NCBI GenBank assembly: GCA_032717465.1
Contig: CM064697.1
Span: 6,838,033 to 6,902,032 of the forward strand
Source: Coenobita brevimanus
Lineage: Eukaryota > Arthropoda > Malacostraca > Decapoda > Coenobitidae
DNA: 64,000 nt
Direction: 5' to 3'
The notes under the pieces were generated by a model that saw only the letters and a program-made list of their open reading frames with translations, ran no database searches and was not told the origin of the DNA. Shown in pieces: positions 51,556 to 63,360 of this stretch (its first letter is position 1; the number at the start of each line of letters is the position of its first letter). Position numbers and translations under genes: made by a program.

Positions 51556-52435
51556 AGCATAAAAATGGGAGATGATCGCTAAACACAGGAATGATGGTGG
51601 TTGGGACGCGGGGGAAGATGACACGAGGGAGGGGGGGGAAGAGAATGAGGGTGAGTCGGGGAGAATGGGGGTTGGGGGAGAGGGTAGAGATAAAGGGAAG
51701 AGGAAGGGGATGAAGATGGGAGAGAGAGGTGGGGAGGATGACAGGAGGGATTGAAAACGAGGATGGCAGAGGAAGGTAGGTAGGGAATGGGTAGAGGTGA
51801 GAAGGGAGAGAGTGGTAGAGAGGAGGAGAAAGGGGAAGATAAGAGGGGAAGAGAGATACAGGAGGAGATAGGGATGCGAAACAATGAGGGGGATGCGGGA
51901 CTAGGAACTGAGGATGGCAGGAGAGGGGAGAGAAAGAAATGAAGGGATGATGATGCAAAGAGAAATGGAAGATAATGTTAGGAGGTGAGGTTGAGAGATG
52001 GCCCTGGACGAGAGTGAGAGAGAGAGAAAGAGAGGACGGGAGGGGGGAAACGAGCAGAGGGTGGGGGAAGAGAGGATGAGAGTGGAGGGAACGGGCGAAA
52101 ATGACACGAGAAAGAGGACGGATAGGAGGGAGGATGCCAGAGGTGGAGGGGAAGTACGAAATGACAGGGAATGAGAAGAGAGAATACAAGATGGAGAGGG
52201 AATGGGATGACAAGGCGATTACTTGTGAGAAAAGGGAAGAGGGAAAATGACAAAAAGGAGAGGGAGGAGGGGAAGATAGAAAGGGAGGGTGTGAGGACCA
52301 GAGAGGGAGAGAGGGGATGCAGCAGATTACAGAGAAGGGATAGCGATGCCATTGGTAGGGATATAAGGAGGTGATGACTGAGAAGGAGAAAGAAGAATAT
52401 GAAAAACAAAAAAAGATGAAAAATTAATTCAGGAG
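51556..52435 (+). repeat. Polypurine tract, ~0.9 kb
   Basis: G/A-rich plus strand with GGAGAGGGGAAGA-like sequence. The minus-strand S/P/L/F frames (up to 223 codons) are shadows. Confidence 0.87.
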
Positions 52436-52688
52436 AGAACAATCAAATGCATAATTGAGGACCAGATCTACAAGTGGATATCATGAAGAAAAACTGTACT
52501 TAACACCATCATTCAATTCTGGCACTTCTAAGAAGAAACGAAATTGAAGCCACTACGCAAAATTAAAGTATGGGACACATAATATTTTCCTTAAACAAAA
52601 TATACGACAACCATCAGTTAAACAATGTACGGGACTCAATAACTGCTTACGTTTAGATGGCCGTCTCATCACAAGATACATATTATTA
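52436..52688. other. AT-rich unique sequence
   Basis: Spacer with no recognised feature. Confidence 0.4.
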
Positions 52689-52689
52689 T

Positions 52690-52892
52690 ATTCCCCTGGT
52701 CTAAAACTGACATCCCTCCGTCTTGAATGCTGAGTTATAACAAGAGATTAACACTAAATTACGATGTTGGTCACGAAGAAGTTACATGAAAAGGGTGGAA
52801 AGCCGCAACATTCTTTTTCTGCCACTGAGTTCTATGAAACAAGCTACAAATGGATTAAAATTTGGGTTATGTTAATGTGAATGAACTATACA
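52690..52892 (+). mobile_element. FAM-A copy 3 (plus)
   Basis: Starts near TATTATATTCCCCTGG, then CCGTCTTGAATGCTGAGT, CACGAAGAAGTTACATGAAA and TTTTTCTGCCACTGAGTTC, ending AATGTGAATGAACTATAC. The block order matches copy 1, without the copy-2 duplication. Stops interrupt the frame that is open in copies 1 and 2. Confidence 0.6.
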
Positions 52893-53129
52893 TACCGTTA
52901 CCTGCCCCGACATTGCCAGAAATACACGGTGTCCACAAACATCTGCTTACATTGTCACTGCTAAGTATCACACATTACCTGTAAAGAGAATAGAGAAAGT
53001 GATGTACTCAGTAATCCTTAAAAATCAGGAGGCATTCTTAAAAAAAAAAAAAAAAAAAAAAGCATATAGATATATTAAGCTGTTTAGACACATTTTTAAA
53101 ACCTAACAGGATTTTGTGGACACTCTGTA

Positions 53130-53598
53130 TAGTAATAAAAAAAAAAGTGGGGGAAGGTGTGTGTGTAGGGGGGGGGGGAGGAAGGGAGGACAGTAAAAAC
53201 ATCTTGAAAGTCACATATAAACATAAAACTCAAACATCTTACACCACACATTTGTGTTTTTTCGTGAGGATATAAAGAGACAACAGTAGAAGGTGAGGTT
53301 ACACATAAGGGAGGATAGTGTGGGTGGTGATACTGACAAAGTTGAAATAAAAATATGAAGAGGTAAAGCCGAGGATATGGTGTCTGAAACCGGAGGTGGG
53401 GGATTGTGAAATCCGGAGTTGGAGAAACAAAAGAAAAACAAGCAGGTAAATGTGACAGCGGAGAAAAGGGCAAGAGCACTGATCCAGGGGAGGAAACGGA
53501 AGGTGGTAATGGGAGAACGGGGGCGTGACAGTGGAGGGGGAGGTGACTGGCAGAGAGGGACGATGGAGAGATGAGACAGAGGGAAGGCAAGAGTGAAT
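53130..53598 (+). repeat. G/A-rich tract
   Basis: Includes a (GT)n-G10 stretch at about 53158-53180 and A/G-rich sequence. A 22-base A-run lies just upstream at about 53039-53060. Confidence 0.65.
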
Positions 53599-53599
53599 G

Positions 53600-53752
53600 T
53601 TGAGGAGCACTTACAGGCAACAGCATATGACGAGAAGTACTTACAAGTAACAGTGCAAGTCGTGAAATGCTTTCAAGCAATTGTACATGACGAGAAGTGC
53701 TTGGAACCAACAGTAAATATTTAGAAGCAACAACGACTGTCGAGATATGCAC
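53600..53752. repeat. Minisatellite, 30-bp unit
   Basis: CTTACAGGCAACAG, CTTACAAGTAACAG, CTTTCAAGCAATTG and CTTGGAACCAACAG start at 53610, 53640, 53670 and 53700, exactly 30 bp apart. A GACGAGAAGTG-like segment lies in each. The minus frame reads a ten-residue STSRHMLLPV-type repeat. Confidence 0.88.
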
Positions 53753-53945
53753 CATTTAGCCTACTTGTTTGTTATCAAAAAGATGAATTCTGTGATCTAA
53801 GACAAGCATAATCAGCATAGAAACAAGCCAGTCTCGCAACAATTTACCCCCTTCGGGATATAATAGGACCGAAACTAGCCTACAAATGTCCAGAACATTT
53901 AAGCCGCAAGAGACCGTCCTACGCCCTTGACACCATTTTACATGG

Positions 53946-53982
<37 letters not shown>

Positions 53983-54295
53983 ATAAGAGTTAGAAATTTT
54001 TTTAATGAGTCTAAATACAGGTTATATACTTTTTTTTTTAAATCATTTGATTACGAGTACCGGTATTTATCCTTTTCTTCTTATTTTGTCCACATTAAAA
54101 ACTGTATTTGAGGTATTTTAGTTTAATTCCTGCCATTATCCCCTAAAATTTTGTCTATATCTATCTTACCGCGTTATGGATAACCCTGTGTGGTGTCTGG
54201 GCACGGTGGGTGTGAATGTGTGATGTGAAGCCCGCGTGAGGCTGGTGTGAGGGAGGCTTCAGGCCCCAGGGTAAGCTTACTGCCTAGATAACCGG
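53753..54295. other. AT-rich unique sequence
   Basis: A28 run at about 53949-53976. No gene is recognised. Confidence 0.45.
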
Positions 54296-56270
54296 ATGAA
54301 GCTGCCAAACCCTTCACACACCCATGCCCCACCTTCTGTCCTTCCTCTCCACTCCCTCTCCTCTCAATCACCCTCTCTCCTTCCCCGTCCCATCCTCTGC
54401 CTTCCCTTCCTCTCTCTCTCTCTCCCTGCCATTGTCACCGTCTCTCCCTCCCTGTCCCACCCTGTCTCTTTTTCTCGTTGTAATGCCTTCTGTCATTTTC
54501 TGATATTTCTTTATCTCTTCCTGTCGTCTCTTCTCTGTCACTTTCCTTTCCTGTCACATCCTCTTCTCTCCTGTCTCCTTTGTCACCCTCTCTCCTTGTC
54601 GGCCACATTCTCTGTCCTTGTCCCTCCACATCACACATTCTGTTTCTTTTTCGCTCCCTGTCGCATCCTCTCAGTGTATGTCACCCTCTCCCTCACTCAC
54701 ATTCCATGCCACCGTCTCCCCCTTCCTCATCCTCTCTGTCCCCCTCTCCCGTCCTATCTCTCATCACGTTCTTTCCCACCACCTCCCTGTCACCCACTCT
54801 CCCTTCCTGCCACACCTGTCTTCTTCTCATCTTTCCACACGTGTCTTCCGCAACAATGAGCCTGGAGAGTACCATTAGGTCTGTCTGCTGGCTGCTTTCC
54901 TGTGTACACCATCTCACACTCGTATAATTTCCTCCCAGTCCCACCCTCTGTCTCCTTCCTTGGCACCCTTTCTTTCCCTCTCATATATTGTCCCTTTATC
55001 TTCCTTCATGACGTCCTGTGTCCCATTCTTTTTCTTCCTATCTTTCCCGTCTTATGTTCCTTACCATTTGCTCCCTATGCCTATCCTTCCCCCTGTCCCT
55101 CCCTTTCGCTCCATATCTTGATCTTTTTCTGTCTCATCCTTTATCTCCCTACCTTTTCCTCCTTCTGTCTCTTTCCTTTACTCCTTACTTTTCCTAAGCG
55201 TGTTCTTATCTTTTCTTTTCTCCTCTCATCTTTTTCTCCTCCTGTATCCCTTCTCCCTCTCTCCATTTCCCCAACTCCCGGTCACCCTCTGCCGCTTCCT
55301 GTCTCTCAGCGTCACCCCACCTCCCTGTTTCATATCTATTCCTCTCCCTGTCACTAGACCTCCCTGCCTCACACTTACTCCTCTCCTTGTCACCCTACCT
55401 CATCCCTACTCCTCTCACTGCAACCCTACCTCACACCTACTCCTCTCCCTGATACCCTACCTCCCTGCCTCATCCCAGCTCCTCTCCCTGATACCCTACC
55501 TCACACCTACTCCTCTCCCTAACACCCTACCGCCCTGCCTCATCCCAGCTCCTCTCCCTGATACCCTGCCTCCCTATCTCACACCTACTCCTCTCCCTGA
55601 CACCCTACTTTCCAGCCTCACCCCGACTCCTTTCCCTCTTTGACACCCTCCGACTCACGTCTCCTGGTCTTTCCTTTATCACATCCATCTCACGTCTGTT
55701 TCCAATTTTTCCTGGTCGCCCTGTTGACTCTCATATTTTCTTACCCAGGTTATTCTCCTCTTCCTTTCACTCTCTCCATTTTCCTGTTACTTTCACACTC
55801 TCCTCTCCTGGTTTTATAGCTCTCATCACTTTCTCCTTTTCTTATGTATACCTATCTGTCGTTCTGATGTTTCTCCATCTTATTCTTTCCTTCCATATTA
55901 CTGTTTCCCCACCTCTCTTCTTATCTTCATATCTCTTTGTCATATTCTCTTCCTATTATGATACTTCCCTAACTTTTATTCTCTTGTACTGTTTTCTGCA
56001 CTATCCCTTTGTCCTATTAATTTCCTTACCTCTCCTGTCCTCTTGATATCCCTTCTTATTCTTTCTTACTATCTAACTGTTTTTCCTGCTTCTCTTATGA
56101 CTTCAGATCTCTTCTCAGATTCTCCTTTCACTTAGTTTCTTTCTCTACCTCTCATTTCCTTGACAAATTTTCAGTGTTTTTGTTTTCTTATTTGTCTCTA
56201 TCCCTCTCACTATCGTCACCTCTCCTTCCCCATTTCTCATCACGCTCAATCTCTTCTACCACAGATGGTT
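54296..56270 (-). repeat. 2-kb polypyrimidine tract
   Basis: C/T-rich plus strand throughout. 55355-55625 is a regular array of CTCACACCTACTCCTCTCCC and CTCATCCCAGCTCCTCTCCC units, each followed by TGATACCCTAC, about 29-40 bp apart. S/L/P/F plus frames are composition effects. Confidence 0.88.
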
Positions 56271-56672
56271 CTCAACCACCTGACGCACTCTAACATCACA
56301 CCTGTACATTATTGCTCATCTTCGCTTATCTAATCTCATTTGTATTATTTCGTCTTAACCTACCTTATATCCGTTCACCCACTTTGTTCTACACCTCAGT
56401 TCATATATATTAACATATCTCAATAATTTTCTTCTGCGCATTATCATCAAATTTTATCAACTTCAATTACCATTCTTCTTTCTGTTTATTAATGTAGTCA
56501 ATCTTCCCTGATTCTTAGTCCTGCTTTTATAGTTTCCTGTATCGTATCTCATTTCGCTACACTTAACCCAGCATTTCTCTTCACAATAATTTTAACAAAT
56601 TTCACTTATCACATATCTCTTATTTAACGCCAATATTATAACTTACTCGTTTTTCGTCACCATCTCAGAATA

Positions 56673-56676
<4 letters not shown>
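56271..56676. other. AT-rich unique sequence
   Basis: No gene is recognised. Confidence 0.45.

Positions 56677-56768
<92 letters not shown>
56677..56768. repeat. (AT)n microsatellite, ~92 bp
   Basis: Perfect AT repeat, able to extrude as a cruciform. Confidence 0.97.
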
Positions 56769-56770
<2 letters not shown>

Positions 56771-57635
56771 CATAAACACAATACTTTAAAATTATGTGAG
56801 AAGGAGTAAAACGAAAATATCTACAAATAAAACACGTCAACAATAAGCTCAAGCGGGCTGAAAGGAGAGGGAAGCTCGAAGAGGAATTATCCCGGAGCCA
56901 ATAAAGGCAAGAGATTCTGGAGAAAATGGCAGGAACGACAGAACTGCAGACACATCAACACACAAAACCCAGGAAGACGGGGCCAAGACTGAGCACCGGC
57001 AGGGCAGAACACACAGGAAGGAAAAAACATATAAACTAGAGGACTGGGAATCGTGCCTTTACTGTCGATTTTTGGGTGGCGGGAAACACATAAAAAGCGA
57101 CAGACTGACAGCTTGAGGACCCTGAAGACAGACGCGGACTACAGAACAAGAGATAAAAAAGGCAGCCGTTAGTTTATGTATTAGTAGATAATTATGCTAA
57201 CACTAACAAAGAAACCGTCTAGTTCTTAGTGCCTGCAAAACTCCATTCCCCCACCATTCATCTCACTACAATCTTCTGCATTAAAAACAGACGTGAATTT
57301 CAGTACAAAAGATTTTTAAATGCGCAGTTAGTTAATGTGTAAGCAACAGGGTAACACTGTAACAAATGAACCTTAATGCCTGAAATATTCAGTTCATCTA
57401 TTTTTCAACACGCCATAATATTCCATATGACTGTTCTCTTATCTTCAACAACACACAACTCAAACCTTCTTCATCTCTTGGGTTCTTTTCTGTGTCTTTT
57501 CCTCGTGACTGGTCTTTGGTCACATTACTGCTCTTGCAAAAACCAGGTTTGCATTGTGTGCTGGATCTACTTCGTGCATTCTTTTAAGTCTACCAAGCCG
57601 CTGACTTTGTATAGGGCAACTGATCACCTCTACGT
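56769..57635. other. Unique sequence, no gene recognised
   Basis: The 87-codon plus frame at 57376-57639 has ordinary composition with a hydrophobic central stretch (LLGSFLCLFLVTGLW). I do not recognise it, and its ATG context and splice signals are unconvincing. Confidence 0.35.
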
Positions 57636-58172
57636 GTAGGTAGGTGGGTGGGTGGGTAGCAAAGGTCTTGAGGTATGTGGGTGGATGATAAAAGTCTTAA
57701 GGTATGAGAGGGAAGAAAAAGTCTTAAGGTAGGTGAAGGTAGGTGGGTGGATACACGAAAGGTCTTACGGCTGTGGGATAGGTTCCTAAGGTTTGTTATG
57801 GTCGATGGTGGGTGGCAATAATCTTTCGGCAGGTGAATGGGTGGTAAAGTTAAAAGTAAATGAGGGGGCAGTCAGAGGTCTTAGGGAAGGTTAAAATACT
57901 GTTCACATGTGGGCAGGTGTACGTGATCCTTAAACAGTTGAATGGGTGTCAAAGGTTCTCAGGAAGGGTTAGACAGCTGGGTGGGTGGCAGAATTTAAGA
58001 CAGGTGAGTGAGTGTCAAAGGTCTAAATGAAAGATTAAGGGACTATATGTAGGAAAGTGGATGTCAAAGGTCCTAAGGCAAGTAAATGGATGTCAAAGGA
58101 CCTGAGGAGGGTTAAGGCAGGTGGGTGGGTGTGCTGGTGGGCGGTGAGGGTGCTAGGGCAGGTGGGAGCTAA
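57636..58172. repeat. Degenerate minisatellite, ~36-bp unit
   Basis: GGTGGGTGGCAAAGGTCTTA-like and GGATGTCAAAGGTCCTAAGG-like segments recur with roughly 36-bp and multiple spacing. The array ends in purer GGTGGGTG. Confidence 0.7.
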
Positions 58173-58279
58173 GACAAATGGCAGTGGATGGCGAGGTGAC
58201 ACCGCTGGTTAGCTACAATGAGGCAGGCGAAGGGGAGGGGCGGCGCCAACTCATTCCGGAGCCTAGCGGGGAGCACAGC

Positions 58280-58775
58280 CGTCCCGCCCAGACTCTGTGC
58301 CCCTGCTGTCTCACTATCTTTGTATTCAGATATGTCTTTGTCAGGCCGTTTGTATATACCTTCCTTTCTGTCCACCTGTGTACTTCTGTGCCCCCGTTGT
58401 TTCACCGGCTTTATATTCAGATCTGTCCATGTCTGGCTGTCTGTGCTTTTCCTACCTGTCTTATGGATCTTAATCATTCCTACCTGTCAATTACTTGTGT
58501 CTATCCTATCCGTTGGTGTACCTGAATCTGTCCTACTTCTCTGTGTACCTGTGTTTATCCTACTGTCTGTGTACCGGTGTCTTTCCTATCTGTGTACTAA
58601 AGTGCCCCTGTTGTCTGCCTTTATATTCAGAAATGTTGGGTCATCAGTACGTTTCATATTTTTCTATGTACCTGTGTTTTTATTGCCTGTCTGTGTACCT
58701 CTGTGCCCTCGCCGTTTCACTTTTTTGTAATCAGATTTGTCCATGCTGGGCTGTCTGTGTCCTTTTAGTTGTCAT
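58280..58775. repeat. Tandem array, ~91-106-bp unit, about five copies
   Basis: CTCTGTGCCCCTGCTGT, CTTCTGTGCCCCCGTTGT, ACTAAAGTGCCCCTGTTGT and CCTCTGTGCCCTCGCCGT lie near 58293, 58384, 58597 and 58697. Each is followed by TTTATATTCAGATCTGTCC-like sequence. The overlapping frames at 58178-58962 are repeat translations (YRCLSYLC-type). Confidence 0.75.
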
Positions 58776-59086
58776 ATCTGAAAGACTTTTACTGACAGAC
58801 GCTGTATACTTGCCATGGATAACTGTGTTGATAACGGGGTCGTGTTTGCTCTTGCAATGTTTCAGCGAGCTTTATAAGGACATTATGTGTCCATTACGTG
58901 ACTGTACTGTGTATGATGGCAAAAATGTATGCCCACCTTCCATTTTTCATGTCACTGTTTGAGCACAATTTTCCTTTCTGCTGTTTTTATTTTTTATGAT
59001 CCTCTTTTTGAATCTACATTGTGTCTGAGTGCAGCCTAAGCTGTGCCATTGTTACCCAAGTAATAAACCTCGTTTCTGTTTGCTAA
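58776..59086. other. Unique sequence, nothing identified
   Basis: Spacer upstream of a SINE with no gene recognised. Confidence 0.4.
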
Positions 59087-59087
59087 T

Positions 59088-59245
59088 GGGCCTGGTGGTG
59101 CAGTGGTGTAAGATGCCAGTCGGGGTGAAGGTCATGTGCTGTACGCACATCGGTTCTCATATCCCAAAGAGACGGCCCGAGGGGTCCTGATCATGTCATG
59201 CCACTATGGGAGTAGGCCATTCGCCTACTCCTAACAAACTTTACT
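59088..59245 (+). mobile_element. tRNA-derived SINE (plus)
   Basis: Starts GGGCCTGGTGG. TGGTGCAGTGG at 59096-59106 fits the pol III A box. GGTTCTCATATCC at 59152-59164 is a B box with a two-base insertion. The head is followed by an unrelated body ending in a perfect 9-bp hairpin, GGAGTAGGC/GCCTACTCC, with loop CATTC (59209-59231). It is a retroposed SINE, not a tRNA gene, since no cloverleaf closes. The boundary at the 3' end is approximate. Confidence 0.8.
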
Positions 59246-60530
59246 TGAAAATTGTTGCCATTCTTCCACCTGCCTTTTCCAGTGTGAATTATCTACCTGA
59301 CCTAAAACCTTTTCCACTCATTCACTTCTAGCCCCAGTGCTTCCCAAATAGTGGTGTACGCATCCCTGGGAGTGAGCGAGCCGACCGCTGGGGATGAGGA
59401 ATAATTAAATATAAAAAAGTTCATCCACAATGGTGGAATTCGCATATAATTTACGGTAGAACTTGAAACCTTTTGGACATCTTTAACTAGGGAATTTTTC
59501 ATTTCATATAATTTAATACACAGCAAGAGTACATTTTAAGACTAAATACGTCAGTGTGATTTCTTATGTTCCAAAGAATATTTTACCCCGCTTAAGGAAA
59601 GATATATGTAGTGGAAGGATTAAGGAGATTTCTTCATTAATAACGGTTTCTCATGAAATTAATAAATTTCCCATGGCTGTAAGCATAAAAACATAATATA
59701 AAAAGGTATCACTGTATTGAAAGGTCAATCTGATATCACTAAGCGCATCCACCAAGCAAGATGAACTACGCTTACACTAATTTTAAAAGTTAGCCATCAT
59801 GCCTAGTATTAAAGGCATTATCATTATGATGCCAAAACTCTCATCCTGAAATCCGCATGAACGTTTGTTAGTGCGACTGTGAATACATGAGGTTCGTTTA
59901 ACATTTGAAACATATGCGTGGTGATGTGTGTGTAAGCCCATTAAACCATGCAATCCAATGACGTTTTCTCCCATATTCATTCTTGCTAACACCTGGCGAT
60001 TATGTTCAGCTTTGGAGTTAAGGGGTAAGAAGCTGTCTCCCGTAACCTCGTCATAACCTGAGTCCCTCCCTAAATAAATTCGTCACAAGGGTGTAAAAAA
60101 AACAGAAAATACGCCATCGAACTGCAGGGGTTAAGTCTGAATGACAAAGGTAATGGCTGGTGCACGGATCTGATTAAACTTCAGAGAGGGGTCGCCAAAA
60201 ATAAACAAATAAGTAAAAATAAGTAAATAATAATCTGAGTAACCTTCAGTCTTATACTGCGACTTCGACCAACAATGTTTCCTCTCAGAATTTTACCTTC
60301 TCTCCTCCTCTTCTCTAAAACCTCCCCCTCGCCTCCTCCTCTCTCTCTACCTGCCATCCACCTATCACGGGGTCTTCGCAGATCACCCAGCCCTACCCTC
60401 CATAAATTCTGTCCCATCTTTGTATTTTTCACTCTGTTATTCACTCTGTATGTTCCGAAGTGTTGTTCATCCATGCAATGCACTTCTTTTTTTAAGTATC
60501 CGGTATTTAAATGACATCCTACTTGCTTTT

Positions 60531-60533
<3 letters not shown>
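59246..60533. other. AT-rich unique sequence
   Basis: Unique sequence with a C/T-rich stretch at 60270-60360. The 100-codon minus frame 60181-60483 is R/G/E-rich in part and unrecognised. Confidence 0.4.

Positions 60534-60570
<37 letters not shown>
60534..60570. repeat. (GA)n microsatellite, ~37 bp
   Basis: Perfect GA repeat. Confidence 0.97.
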
Positions 60571-60573
<3 letters not shown>

Positions 60574-60895
60574 ACCCTCACTCGCAAGCTTCAACCCTCA
60601 AGAGGCAAAACAGTTTCCCAACCCTCCACATCCAACCCTTCACTTCCCTGTTTGTTTTCCCCGGGCATCAAGAAAACTCAGCCACCACCCCCACCAGCAT
60701 CAGCAACCCGACCCAGACATGTTAGGTACGCCAAAACCCTTGTCAAATCACCGAATAAATCACGAACTCCGGGGACACAGCAGCAGCAATCGGGGTATGC
60801 ATAAAATAGGAAATCCAATTAATTTTCGCATTTCAGGGATATCAACAAAATTAATCTGCTCTAATGGAATCGTCAAACAGGTATAGTCAGCAATA
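60571..60895. other. Unique sequence, nothing identified
   Basis: Mixed sequence with short CAG/ACC-rich parts. No gene is recognised. Confidence 0.4.
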
Positions 60896-62020
60896 ATGGG
60901 CCGGGACTGAAGTAATTTGGGGGCGGAGGGATGGAGGAAGGGTTGGAGGAGAGGGAGAGAGGCTGGAGGAGAGGGGAAGGGTTGGAGGAAAGAGGGAGGA
61001 ATTGTAAGGGTTGAAGGAGGGGTGAGATTTAACGGGGAGGGGTTAGAGGGAGATGGGATGGGCGGAGGTAAAAGGGAGGAATTGGAGGAAAGGGATAAGG
61101 GTCTGAGGAAAGGCTGGTACTGGAAGGAAGAGGGAGAAGATGAATGAACAGAAGGCGGGATTGGACAGAGAGAGAGAGGGGGGGGGAGGGGAGAAGGGAG
61201 GAAAGGAGGAAGGAAGAGGAGGGCACTGGGGGGATGGTAGCAGAGGGTGGAAACAGAGGGAAGAATGGAAAATAAAGAGTGGATAGGTGAGTGGCTCGAA
61301 ATTGGGGAGTAGGCGGCAAAGGGATAGGAAAGATGCTGAATGGAGAGAGTGGGCGATGTGGAGTTAGGAAAGGGCGATAAAGTGGGAGAGGAGAGGAGTA
61401 TGAAAATGTGGGGAACGTAACAGCTAAAAATGAAAGGATGAGGAGGATGGCATAAGGGAAAGACAGGATAGAGGCAGTGAAGGGAGGCAAAGAATGAGAG
61501 GGGGAGGACTAGGGAAGAAACGGATAGGAGGCAATGAAAAATAAAAATGGAATGGTGAGGAATGTGCGGAAAATGAGTTATAGGGGGTCGGCTGAGAAGG
61601 AAAGAAATATCAATAGATGGTATCCGGGAATGGTAAGTACGGAACATTAAGAGATGGTACAGCGAGAGAACAGAGAGATGGCTAGGGGAAAAAAAAAAAA
61701 AAAATAGGAAGGGACATTTGCCAAAAAAAGTAGGAAAGATGACAGAGAGAGAAGAGGAAATTAAGGGAGGACGGCAGAGAGCGAGTGCACAAGGGAGAGT
61801 AGGAAAGAGTGAGAATAGCAGTGGGCAGGAAAGGGTGAGGGAGGATAGCAAGGGAAAAGGGACATGGAAGGAATGCAGGAGAAGCTGGAGTGAGGTAAGA
61901 GAAGAAAGGGTAAAGGGAGACAGGTAGAAAAGAAAGGGAAGTGGGTGGTAGGCTTTGGAGGACATGAAACAGCAGGGGGTGGGTGGGGGCGTGTGTGTGT
62001 GTACGTGAGGGGATGGGTAA
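60896..62020 (+). repeat. Polypurine tract, ~1.1 kb
   Basis: G/A-rich plus strand with GGTTGGAGGAGAGGG-like units near its start. The 447-codon minus frame (60760-62103) is S/P/L/F-rich and is the shadow of this tract. Confidence 0.88.
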
Positions 62021-62377
62021 ACACGGCGCCCCCCAACACTCACCCACAAAGAATGAACCAAAAATAACCTGGAAAGGGAAACAAACGCATTAATGCATAT
62101 CAAGTGAGTTCCGACGTGGAGCCCGGCGCAAAACTGATTGAACTGTTTCAGTGAAAGGAAATATTTTACTTTCCAAACTGTCAGTGTACAAAAACGCTAA
62201 GTGAGCGCTCTAAATTCATTCCATTGAATATTTCTGCTTCAATTAATAGGATAACGCGACAGCATTGATCTTTAAACGAGGATACGTGAAATCACATCAG
62301 CCATGTCCGACATACTGTTCACTACTAAACGATCCACCCATCCATCATCCAATCTTTTACTGCAATCACAAGCTTAG

Positions 62378-62543
62378 AGGTCCAGGGGTATGTCATTAAG
62401 TCAAGACATTTAAGGCACGAGTGACCGGCCGCTTTCACGTAAGTGACATTATGTGAGCATTAAACTCAAGTCAACCCTGGGATTTATACCAGCAAGGCCA
62501 TATCCGGTGGCAGTGCATTAACCTGCTACATCACTTAGCGTCC
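62378..62543 (-). mobile_element. tRNA-derived SINE (minus)
   Basis: The minus strand reads GGACGCTAAGTGATGTAGCA then GGTTAATGCACTGCC, a pol III A-box-type region (62522-62533). GGTATAAATCCC at 62490-62479 stands in the B-box place about 32 bases on. Downstream is a non-tRNA body (GGGTTGACTTGAG, GCGGCCGGTCACTCGTG). It is unlike the SINE at 59088 beyond the tRNA head, so it is probably a different family. The 3' limit is uncertain. Confidence 0.65.
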
Positions 62544-62699
62544 ATTACTGGTTACATGTTTGCCATCCAACGCAGTAAATAGCGTTCCCTGGAGTGCAAT
62601 TCAAAAACAAGGGCGAAAAACACTATACACTCATCCATCAAAGAAACTGTCCCAACACCGAGACTCCCAATTCCACCTATTTCACGCTACACGAGCACA

Positions 62700-62860
62700 A
62701 CCTAATAATTGCCGTATTAATTTAGGGCCCATGATAAAAAGCGGGACGTCCTTATGAGATTCTTGTGCGTCGTCAGGGGAGAGTGGTTTAATTACAGGCC
62801 GGAGCAGGTGTTAATTAGTCAGAGTCCACCGCCGCCGGCCACCACCTGCCTCAGCAGAAC
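62700..62860. promoter_or_regulatory. Candidate enhancer-like island (homeodomain + E-box)
   Basis: Four TAAT-core sites lie within 115 bp: TAATTG (62706), ATTAATTT (62716), TTTAATTA (62787) and TTAATTAG (62811). CAGGTG directly abuts the last one (62805-62810), and CACCTG is at 62843. The sequence is complex and GC-balanced between AT-rich flanks. Activity is inferred, not shown. Confidence 0.3.
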
Positions 62861-63360
62861 TACACCTTATAAAATTCTGTATTCTCGTAAGACTTATAAT
62901 CTTTCTTCAGATTTTTCCTTGACAATTTCTTTACATATTTCACCTTTTTTTTATCTCTTCCTTAGGCATTTATCTTGCATATTTTATCTTATTTTTTCCT
63001 GAACGTTTATTATTTTTTTTTAACAGATGTGGATTCCTTAAAAAATTATGCATAAGAATATTAACGTGTCCTAAACAGAAATCGTTTAATCTTCTCCTTA
63101 ACAATTCATTTTGCATATTTCACTGTATTTTATTTACGTCTTTCTGATACACACCGATATTGTGACTGTTTAAATAATATCACAAAAGAATATTAACGTG
63201 TCCTATACAGAAATAAGTTAACAAGGGAGATATGTTAATGAGTCTCTTAATCTAAAAAAACTATAAACCACGGCGTTAACTCAGGCCCTCTCATTACCCG
63301 GCCCATCATAGCAAATCATAGTAATAAACAGTAATAAATACGATAATGTCTGACCCGGAT
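62861..63360. other. AT-rich sequence with a duplicated segment
   Basis: AAGAATATTAACGTGTCCTA occurs at 63054-63073 and again at 63186-63205, each followed by AACAGAAAT or TACAGAAAT. This indicates a local direct duplication of roughly 132-bp period. No gene is recognised. Confidence 0.6.

Noticed and set aside
59088..59164. Functional tRNA gene
   Set aside because: A- and B-box-like motifs are present, but the B box has an insertion and the acceptor stem does not close. A SINE body follows.
60760..62103. 447-codon minus-strand frame
   Set aside because: Shadow of the purine tract at 60896-62020, with no domain or codon structure.
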